This document shows, piece by piece, positions 49,500 through 56,528 of a DNA stretch of 64,000 nucleotides (positions within the stretch are counted from its first letter, which is position 1; every line of letters begins with the position of its first letter). The stretch comes from CAVXTT01 sp963764685 (GTDB lineage Bacteria; Bacteroidota; Ignavibacteria; Ignavibacteriales; Ignavibacteriaceae). The notes under the pieces are model-generated. The model searched no databases. It saw only the letters and a list, made by a program, of their open reading frames with translations, and was not told where the DNA came from. The position numbers and the translations under genes are program-made. The stretch spans positions 43,081 through 107,080 of the forward strand of contig CAVXTT010000027.1 of the NCBI GenBank assembly GCA_963764685.1, read 5' to 3'.

Positions 49500-51762
49500 T
49501 TATTTAAGAAGAAGTCCATTTTTCGATCTGAACATAATTGTGCCGTAATTGATTGTATGTATTACTCCACTTGGCAAATCATTTGGAAATTCAACTTCAT
49601 AATCCCGCCTGTTTGTTCCTATTTAATAAGGGACTTCACATCTTCTCATCAGGGCTTCCAAATGGAAACTAACGTTAAAAATCTACCTGTTTGAGTCGGT
49701 TCGTGTATTTCCCAAAGCTTTGTCTGTAAAGGAATAAGATTGAGGGATAGAAATCGTACCTTTTCCTTCTTTGAATCCTATTGTAACCCAATTTTCATTA
49801 TTTCTCATCCGCTGAATTTCAAACGCCATGGTTGTTTATTTCTGTAGCTGTCTCCCAGGTTATCTTAATGTTATTTTTATATATCTCACAATTGAAGGAA
49901 GTGAGCTCTACTGGTACAGGGTAAGGGATAGTACTTCTATATAAACCTTCAGATGTTCCTACAAATGTAATACCTGAGTCGTTAATGGCGAACGAACGAA
50001 TAAATAGATTATCAAGCCCGTCATTTATTGATCGCCAAACATTCCCATAATCTGTAGTTAGGAATATTCCTTCCTCTTTAGTTCCAATTAATATTCTATT
50101 ATTAATATCATATTTTATTGTAGATAAATGAGGGTTATTTAGACTTTCTGTCAGGTTTGTCTGAGTCTGTCCATTATCTGTTGATAAGAACACATATCCG
50201 TTCGTAAACGAATTACAAGCAGTCAGCAAAAAATTTTCTTCAGTTTGTTCAATTTTTATATGCATAGGCTGTTCGCAGGAATAATAATATTGCCAGGATA
50301 ATCCGCTATTAGTTGTTTTATATACATAAGTACCTGTTGCCAGAAGGTCACCTTCAGTCAACAGCTTTAAGGAGACTGTAGAAGAGTATATGGGTGGTTT
50401 CCACGCCCAGGTTTCGCCGTTATTAAAAGATACAGCTATTCCCCCTGTACCGTCTCCAGCAAATATCGTATCCCGGTTCTTTATCTCCAGACAAGTAATG
50501 CCATTTCCACTAGGTACAAGTTTTCTTACCCACTTGTTTTCTGTATAATTATATTTGCTCAGAGCAATACGATCAGCAAGGAAAACAGAATTATCGCTCG
50601 CAACTTTAATTTCATATCCTGCAGGGACTTCTAGTCCTTCAGAACGTTCTTCCCAGTTATTTCCTGAGTCGCTAGAATAGAATATCCCGCCGTTGGAAGT
50701 ACAAATCCACATATTATTATCAATATCAAATGCTATTGAGTTAATATCAATATCGTTCATACCGGAATTTTTTTTAACCCATAATGAATCAGGAATAATC
50801 AACTCCTGGACACCACAGCCGGAAGTTCCAATCCAAACTTTATCCCCATCTATAAATTCTATAGTCATAACTTGCTTGTTAATTAAATTGAAATACAAAT
50901 TTCGGCCCCAGGTTTGTCCGTTATCGGTTGACTTAAATACCCCACCTATGCCGGCCAGACCCTGTAATATTTACTTATGCCCAAAAACAAATTATTATCT
51001 GAGTCTTTTTTTATAGATGAAATATATTGATTAGTTGGAGCCTGGCTAACCATAAACCAGTTTAAGCCGGCATCTATGGATTTCCAGATTCGATCAGTCA
51101 TCATCGGTTGCATATATTTCGTAATTTGATACTATGAGGAGGTGATATACATATGACATATTCGGATGACTTCTAATATTCCAGGTCTGCCCGTAATCAG
51201 TCGTATACAAGAATTCTGGCCAGAGAAGTTCCACAGGCAATAATTAATCCATTCATTCCAGCCTTTATATCAGAAAAACTCGTAAAGGAGAAGTACTATA
51301 ACTATAGACCTCATTCCAGGATAGTCCGTCATCAGTAGATTTTAAGATTTTTTTTATCGACTTGTCAGTGGTATATAGATTATCCTGATCATCAATTGTC
51401 AGTTTATCAATTACTGCTCCGGTTATTCCTGAATTCAATAAGGTCCAGGTGACACCGTTATCAGTCGAACAGTAAGTTCCAGCTGTAAATGAGGCAAATA
51501 CTTTCCCCTGAGAATTTTCAACTATAGTTGTTGCAGCAGCACTTGGATTTGTTCTTAGGGTCAGACTCCAGTTCTCCTCATTACTGTATTTACTATATAA
51601 TAAACCTCTTCCGCCTGCATAAATTTTTCCTGTTGAGGATTGATAAATTGCAGATATAAATCCTCCATAAGGTCCATTAACCCTCTCCCAGGTTTTAGCC
51701 TGAGGATTGATGAACCGGGTGCCAAGACTTATAATAATGAGTATAAGAAGAGTTGCTTTCAT
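49500..51762 (-). pseudogene. secreted BNR/sortilin-type propeller protein, frameshifted
   Basis: Start ATG 51762 (MKATLLILIIISLGTRFINP, signal peptide). The N-terminal part (to 51265) has Asp-box units (CSTDNGVTWTLLNSG, STDDGLSWNEVYS). The frame is broken between 51265 and 50898, then a 360-residue stretch continues the propeller (SSDSGNNWEERSEG, STDNGQTQTN, TTDYGNVWRSINDG), followed by VPVELTSFNCEIYKNNIKIT, the FN3-like module that precedes T9SS signals. After 49819 the frame breaks again; the last readable piece (FRSKNGLLLK) ends at a TAA at 49500-49502. A canonical T9SS sorting domain is not recoverable. Confidence 0.7.
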
Positions 51763-51936
51763 TTTAATGCCCGTTAGATTTAATAAACGAAGGAGAGATA
51801 GGAAGATCTTATATGAAGTCATATCAGAATGTACGAAACATTTGTCCATAGTACTTTTTCTGAATTTTCAGTACATAATCTGCAAAAATAGCAGATCATC
51901 TGCAAGTTGATTATGATGCTTGCCCTCATTGGAATG

Positions 51937-52196
51937 CAACTCCTCTGGAGTTGAATAGTGTTAGCTGCTGATATTTTTCTACAAATATAAAACCCCTTCG
52001 GTGTTTGACCAGGTTATGTGGCTATTTGTGAGAAACTGATATCCTGAATGCTGAAGAATAATAGGTAAAAATGAGAATGTATTCCTACTCTTAACGCTGG
52101 CAGTGTATAATATCACCGATTGCTCTTAAACCACGTGAAGGGTTTTATATCTGTAGAAAAAAACTCCCTAAAATATTTAAAACCCCATAGGGGTTT
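51937..52196. repeat. cluster of perfect short hairpins inside a larger inverted repeat
   Basis: Three triloop hairpins: CAACTCC-TCT-GGAGTTG at 51937-51953, AAACCCC-TTC-GGTGTTT at about 51990-52006 and AAACCCC-ATA-GGGGTTT at 52180-52196. In addition 51974-51999 (TTTTTCTACAAATATAAAAC and CCCTTC) is the near-complement of 52137-52161. From memory, hairpin-plus-CTACAAATAT units of this kind recur in Bacteroidota genomes. No protein frame is visible in 51850-52574. Confidence 0.7.
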
Positions 52197-52250
52197 CATT
52201 TCCTTTCTCTATGTAATTTCCATCTTCCCTATTACAATTCTATTTCGAAG

Positions 52251-52443
52251 CGGACTGTCCAGAATCTCAATCTTTTCCTAATGAGAAACTCCTGCTGGAA
52301 TAAGGAGAGGACAGCCTGCTTCGTTTTATAAGCTTTTAGATTATTCAGGACAGGCTGTCCGTACATCTGAAACTTCCCTTGATGAAGGAAGGACAACCTG
52401 TTTCGTTAATATCAGACATTCCGTTCTAATGGACAGGTTGTCC
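52251..52443. repeat. tandem diverged hairpin units with compensatory changes
   Basis: Unit A pairs GGACAGCCTG (52309-52318) with CAGGCTGTCC (52351-52360). Unit B pairs GGACAACCTG (52391-52400) with CAGGTTGTCC (52434-52443). Both left arms are followed by TTCGTT. A third, reverse copy of the left arm is at about 52246-52260 (CGAAGCGGACTGTCC). Each pair matches perfectly although the units differ from each other. Confidence 0.75.
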
Positions 52444-52538
52444 TTACGGTAATTTTCTTTTTTATCGAAAAACAAAATCCCTCTTTAAGACTTATTCCTA
52501 AAGAGGGATTCCTTATTTCTTATTTATCCGAATTTCGT

Positions 52539-52572
52539 CCGCACGTCAGCACCTCCGCACCTCAGCACGATT
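52539..52572. repeat. 8-bp-period array at the stop of the OPT gene
   Basis: Words CCGCACGT, CAGCACCT, CCGCAC(C)T and CAGCACGA follow one another and end a few bases from the stop codon of the OPT transporter gene. Confidence 0.6.
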
Positions 52573-52574
52573 AC

Positions 52575-54599
52575 TTAGAACGCCGCACTCGGTGGTGCAG
52601 GTTCGTCCGGACGTCCTGCATTATTAAGAGGCGTACGGATAAGTACAACTGCTACTACGACAAATACAAGCAGACTCAAAAGGAAAGTCGGCTCTGTAAA
52701 TACTATCGGGGTTTGCCATTCCATAACTGCAAAGAATGCAAACAGCAGACCAACCAGCGCTTCACCTGCTATAAGTCCTGAAGCAAGAAGCACACCGTTA
52801 TTTTCAGACCTTGCTTTCTGTGCATCATTAAGATTTCTTCTGGCTGCCATCTTATCAAGGATACCTTTTATCAAACCTCCTACAAATATTGCGAAGGATG
52901 TTTCAAGCGGCAGATACATACCTACACATACAAGCATCGGGCTTTTTACTTTAAGGAGAATAAAACCGACAGCCATTAAAATACCAACTATGATAAGAGG
53001 CCACGCCATATCGCCGCCTACTATACCTTTTGCTAGTATTGCCATAAGGCTTGCCTGGGGTGCAGGATAAGCACTACCGCCTAATCCTGTACCGCCTGTA
53101 TTTATGTCTCCCTGGTGAAGTATCAGTAACGGGAAGAACATAACTGCTGCGGCAAGAACAATACCGAACATATCACCAAGCTGCATCTTCCAGGGTGTAC
53201 CGCCAAGTATATGTCCTACTTTCAAATCCTGCAGCATTTCACCTGCTACTGCTGCAGCAACGCAAATAACAGCAGCAACACCAAGAACTGCAGCGATGCC
53301 TGACATTCCCTTTACGCCGAGGGCAACCATCAAGAGTGCTGCAATTATTAAGGTGGATATTGTTAAACCGCTTATGGGATTATTGCTTGAACCTATAAGT
53401 CCTACCAGGTAACCCGATACTGCAGCAAAGAAGAAACCTGCAACGATCATTACAAGGGTAGCAACCAGGGCAGCTGTTACATCCTGTGCAAAATAATTAT
53501 AGATTATAAATGTAAGAACGGAAGCAATTCCTATTCCAATAAATACCCATTTAAAATTCAAATCTTTCTGGGTTCTTATTTCTTCAGTGTGAGCTCCGGT
53601 AGCAGCTTTCTTTACATCACCAACAGCTCTGCCGAGACCTGCGCCGAGACTTTTTCTCATTCTGTAAAGAGTAAAAGCTGCACTCATAAGCATTCCGCCT
53701 ATTGCGATAGGTCTTACAATTGATCTCCAGACTTGTACAGCCAGGGTCATCCAGGTTTCATCAGTAACTTCGGTAGTTCCGCCTGCCTGAAGCGATGCGA
53801 TCAGTTCGGGTCCCAGGAAATAAAGCAGCAATGGAACGAAGAGACCCCACGCCAGCAAACCTCCCGTAAAGTTTAATGCAGCGAGGTTAGGACCAATTAT
53901 ATAACCCACGCCCATATATGCAGGACTTACGCCCGGTGTACTTAATAATGCGCCACCGCTCGATTCAACTGATGCACCATTTCCGAAGGTCATTTTTCTC
54001 TGAGCGAAATAAACAAATTTTTCCCAGCTTGCTGCAAAGAACTGAACTTGTTTCAATACCTGTATTAATGCACCGAGACCCATAGCCCAGAAAAGAAATT
54101 TAGCTCCGCTCTTGCCTGAACGTCCTGCCTTATGTATTTCAGCGGCAGCAACGGATTCAGGGAAAGGAAGTTCACGGTCCTCAACCATTACTCTTCGTAA
54201 AATTGTAACGAACAGAATACCGACAACTCCGCCTACAAACATAATTGCTGTTGCTTCAAGGTAATGCTGAAGCGTAAAAAACTCTGTCCACACACCGGCT
54301 ATCATAAACGCCGGTATTGTAAATATTGCTCCCGCTGCAACCGACTCGCCGATTGAACCTACAGTTCTTGCGAAGTTCTCCTCGAGAATCGATCCTTTCA
54401 TAATTCTTAAAACTGCCATACCAATAACGGCGGCAGGATATGTTGCAGCAATGGTCATTCCGGCTTTCAATCCCAGGTAAGCATTAGCGGCTCCCAATAC
54501 GACGCACATTACGAGTCCTATGATCAAGGCACGTATTGTAAATTCCGCCATATTTGTTTCAGGTGAGACAAAGGGGATGAAGGGTTTCTGCTCTGACAT
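52575..54599 (-). CDS. OPT-family oligopeptide transporter
   Basis: 674 residues, about 15 transmembrane helices. It opens with EFTIRALIIGLVMCVVLGAA and ANAYLGLKAGMTIAATYPAA, the OPT superfamily signature, followed by a long loop with GGTTEVTDETW and a C-terminal block (SPMLVCVGMYLPLETSFAIF, GLIKGILDKMAAR). Bacterial members import small peptides or, in the YSL branch, metal chelates, with protons. It is intact, with no partner within 170 bp upstream or 700 bp downstream. A peptide substrate fits the nearby peptidases but is not proven. Confidence 0.93.
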   Translation of the reverse strand: MSEQKPFIPFVSPETNMAEFTIRALIIGLVMCVVLGAANAYLGLKAGMTIAATYPAAVIGMAVLRIMKGSILEENFARTVGSIGESVAAGAIFTIPAFMIAGVWTEFFTLQHYLEATAIMFVGGVVGILFVTILRRVMVEDRELPFPESVAAAEIHKAGRSGKSGAKFLFWAMGLGALIQVLKQVQFFAASWEKFVYFAQRKMTFGNGASVESSGGALLSTPGVSPAYMGVGYIIGPNLAALNFTGGLLAWGLFVPLLLYFLGPELIASLQAGGTTEVTDETWMTLAVQVWRSIVRPIAIGGMLMSAAFTLYRMRKSLGAGLGRAVGDVKKAATGAHTEEIRTQKDLNFKWVFIGIGIASVLTFIIYNYFAQDVTAALVATLVMIVAGFFFAAVSGYLVGLIGSSNNPISGLTISTLIIAALLMVALGVKGMSGIAAVLGVAAVICVAAAVAGEMLQDLKVGHILGGTPWKMQLGDMFGIVLAAAVMFFPLLILHQGDINTGGTGLGGSAYPAPQASLMAILAKGIVGGDMAWPLIIVGILMAVGFILLKVKSPMLVCVGMYLPLETSFAIFVGGLIKGILDKMAARRNLNDAQKARSENNGVLLASGLIAGEALVGLLFAFFAVMEWQTPIVFTEPTFLLSLLVFVVVAVVLIRTPLNNAGRPDEPAPPSAAF

Positions 54600-54770
54600 A
54601 TTTTACTCCTTCAGATGGTGTGATAATTTATTAAACACTTAATTTTTACAGATTTAACAGAAAAATTAATATTTCAAATATAAACAGGTTTGCAAGTAAT
54701 GTTCAAATAAAAATCGAAGTATTAATTGAGTGCGGGGGTCAGGAGTTCAGGGGTGCCGGTCTCTGATTCT

Positions 54771-55541
54771 TTACCAGGGAATTTTTCTCATACCGATATG
54801 ACATAGAGCGAAGTCATATTTTACAGGATCGGAAGGATCGAACCTTTTAAGATTTTCTGTTATCTCTTCTGCCATCCGCCAGCTTATATTTTTCAGCCGT
54901 GTAAGCTTAAGCTTTTGGGCTATCCGTGCAATATGAGTATCAACAGGAATTATTAGCTGGTCTTTCCTGATCCCGTTCCACAACCCGGGATCCAGCTCAT
55001 CTTTTCTAACCATCCATCTTAAAAACAGATTCATCCGCTTGCAGGCACTCCCTGATAATGGATCAGGGAACATAAATTTAATACCCCCGCTCAGATTCCC
55101 CACCCCGGTAAGCACTTCAGCTCCAGACAGCATATGATTTGAAAATCCGGACAGAGCTTTGCCTGTATTATTATCATCAGGAGAATAATTCATCATAAAT
55201 AACTTTTCTATTGAACCAAATTTATCATATGCTTCTTTAAGCAGGAGAAAAAGTACTTTGATATCATCGGATGTATAGAACCGGTGTTTCAATCCCGGCT
55301 CTTTTCCCTGATCAAAAGCAAGTATATATTTATGCGGCTCTCCTTCACTTATCCTTATTATTTTGTTTAAAGAACTAATTATCTGTTTAACATTCCCGTA
55401 AGCAAAAACAGAAGCCAGAAAACCAATCAATTCTATATCATTCCGATCCTTAAACATATGCAGGAACTGCAGCGGATCAGGAGCAATTGCCGATCTGTCA
55501 AATGCATTATAATGATATTCAAGCTTTTGTTTAAGAGTCAT
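54771..55541 (-). CDS. TIGR02757 family protein (HhH-GPD-like fold, function unknown)
   Basis: 256 residues. It matches the TIGR02757/DUF2400 family by DRNDIELIGFLASVFAYGNV near the N-terminus, KRMNLFLRWMVRKDELDPGLW in the middle and the family end CHIGMRKIPW. The family resembles the helix-hairpin-helix DNA glycosylase fold (VDTHIARIAQKLKL corresponds to the catalytic-site region with its Asp), so nucleic-acid binding is plausible but unproved. Start ATG 55541 is surrounded by an 8-bp-period GGATGAAT array just upstream. Confidence 0.9.
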   Translation of the reverse strand: MTLKQKLEYHYNAFDRSAIAPDPLQFLHMFKDRNDIELIGFLASVFAYGNVKQIISSLNKIIRISEGEPHKYILAFDQGKEPGLKHRFYTSDDIKVLFLLLKEAYDKFGSIEKLFMMNYSPDDNNTGKALSGFSNHMLSGAEVLTGVGNLSGGIKFMFPDPLSGSACKRMNLFLRWMVRKDELDPGLWNGIRKDQLIIPVDTHIARIAQKLKLTRLKNISWRMAEEITENLKRFDPSDPVKYDFALCHIGMRKIPW

Positions 55542-55544
55542 TGG

Positions 55545-55585
55545 AGAGATGGTTGAGATGGATGAATGGATGGGTGGATGAATGT
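55545..55585. repeat. 8-bp-period GATGGATG array at a gene start
   Basis: GAGATGG, TTGAGATGG, ATGAATGG, ATGGGTGG and ATGAATG follow each other directly before the TIGR02757 start codon. It is the same word family as the array at 39988-40138. The 985-bp spacer 55542-56527 has no gene; it holds this and the repeats listed next. Confidence 0.6.
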
Positions 55586-55614
55586 CTGAATAAATATTTC
55601 ATTCCCTTATAGAA

Positions 55615-55670
55615 CGTCATTGCTCTTGCCCGTCGTGGAGGGAGCCCGCTTCCAGCGGGAGAAGCAATAC
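55615..55670. repeat. dispersed CGTCATTGC...GAAGCAAT repeat, copy 1
   Basis: It begins CGTCATTGC, ends GAAGCAATAC and encloses the hairpin CCCGCT-TCC-AGCGGG (55645-55659). The ends match those of the repeat at 55893-55924 in the other orientation. Confidence 0.6.
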
Positions 55671-55892
55671 TCCGTATTATGATTTTATCTAATTTAAGTA
55701 TCTCTCGTTTCAAATTAACTTCCTAATAATCATATAATCCGTTTAATCAGAGATCATTCTTGTTTCAAAAATATCTCTGCTAATGTCAAGCTTTATTATT
55801 GTAACTTATACAATAATTGTCTTTAATTAAAATAGTTTCTGTTTACCAGGATATTAAAAAACTGCATTATGAAATTAACTCATAGTATAGGG

Positions 55893-55924
55893 GATTGCTT
55901 CGTCGAAGACTCCTCGCAATGACG
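55893..55924. repeat. dispersed GTCATTGCGAGGAG...GAAGCAATC repeat, copy 2 (reverse)
   Basis: Read on the minus strand it is CGTCATTGCGAGGAGT followed by CTTCGACGAAGCAATC. From memory this palindromic consensus occurs in many copies across unrelated bacterial genomes. Confidence 0.75.
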
Positions 55925-55990
55925 CCTTATCGCCAGGGCCCGAAAACACTTAGTGACCTTTCTTTCCCTTTCCTAAACAATCCTAGCCCG

Positions 55991-56025
55991 GTGGCTGAGT
56001 GTTCCGAAGGAATGTATCGAAGACA
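55991..56025. repeat. possible dispersed GGCTGAGT...TATCGAAG repeat
   Basis: GTGGCTGAGTGTTCCGAAGG then AATGTATCGAAGACAT resembles the widespread GCTGAG-n-TCGAAGC interspersed repeats of Bacteroidota. A single copy in this window, so only a suggestion. Confidence 0.4.
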
Positions 56026-56270
56026 TAAGGGCGGGCAGTGAGAAAAATCATCATACTAGCCAGTGCCCTGACTATTTTATGATAAAATTTCCTCGTTAGA
56101 GACTCCTTCTAATGATATTCTAATAAAGGTCATTTCTTTTGTTAATTAAAGTCAATTACTTTATTGAATAACTTGCAATGACACACCATAAAGAATATTT
56201 ATTATTCATATATCCATTAAACTGATTGCTTCCTCGATAAAATTCTCCATACCAATTATGAATTATTTGG

Positions 56271-56314
56271 TGCCCGGACAGTGCGCGGCCTATGCGCGGA
56301 CAGTGCCCGGCCAA
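56271..56314. repeat. 11-bp-period GC-rich tandem array (four clean units)
   Basis: TGCCCGGACAG, TGCGCGGCCTA, TGCGCGGACAG and TGCCCGGCCAA, exactly 11 bp each, sharing TGCSCGGMC. It is the same word as at 1005-1092, 55 kb away. Looser 11-bp units may continue to about 56345. Confidence 0.85.
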
Positions 56315-56498
56315 AACTGGACTGTTTTGCCCATATCTTGCCTGGTCATACTTAACTCATTACCGGCACATTGTTATATCATTTAAAAATTCAATAAAAA
56401 TGCAGAAATTATTTAAATATGGTTAATAATAGGGGTGTCTGGGAACTGCATAAAAGCTGTAAAATATTTATGATTTTGGCCTAAATACGGCCTGAGTT

Positions 56499-56528
56499 GG
56501 TACGATGGTACCATCGAACCATCGTACC
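56499..56528 (-). terminator. palindromic hairpin overlapping a stop codon
   Basis: GGTACGATGGT (56499-56509) and ACCATCGTACC (56518-56528) are perfect 11-bp complements, with a nested palindrome CGATGGTACCATCG inside. The last base of the right arm is the last base of the TAG stop of the T9SS gene. No U-tract follows, so it may be an 8-bp-type word repeat rather than a true terminator. Confidence 0.5.

Noticed and set aside
55531..55713. 60-codon minus-strand frame upstream of TIGR02757
   Set aside because: It is built from the GGATG word array and the dispersed repeat; no independent support.
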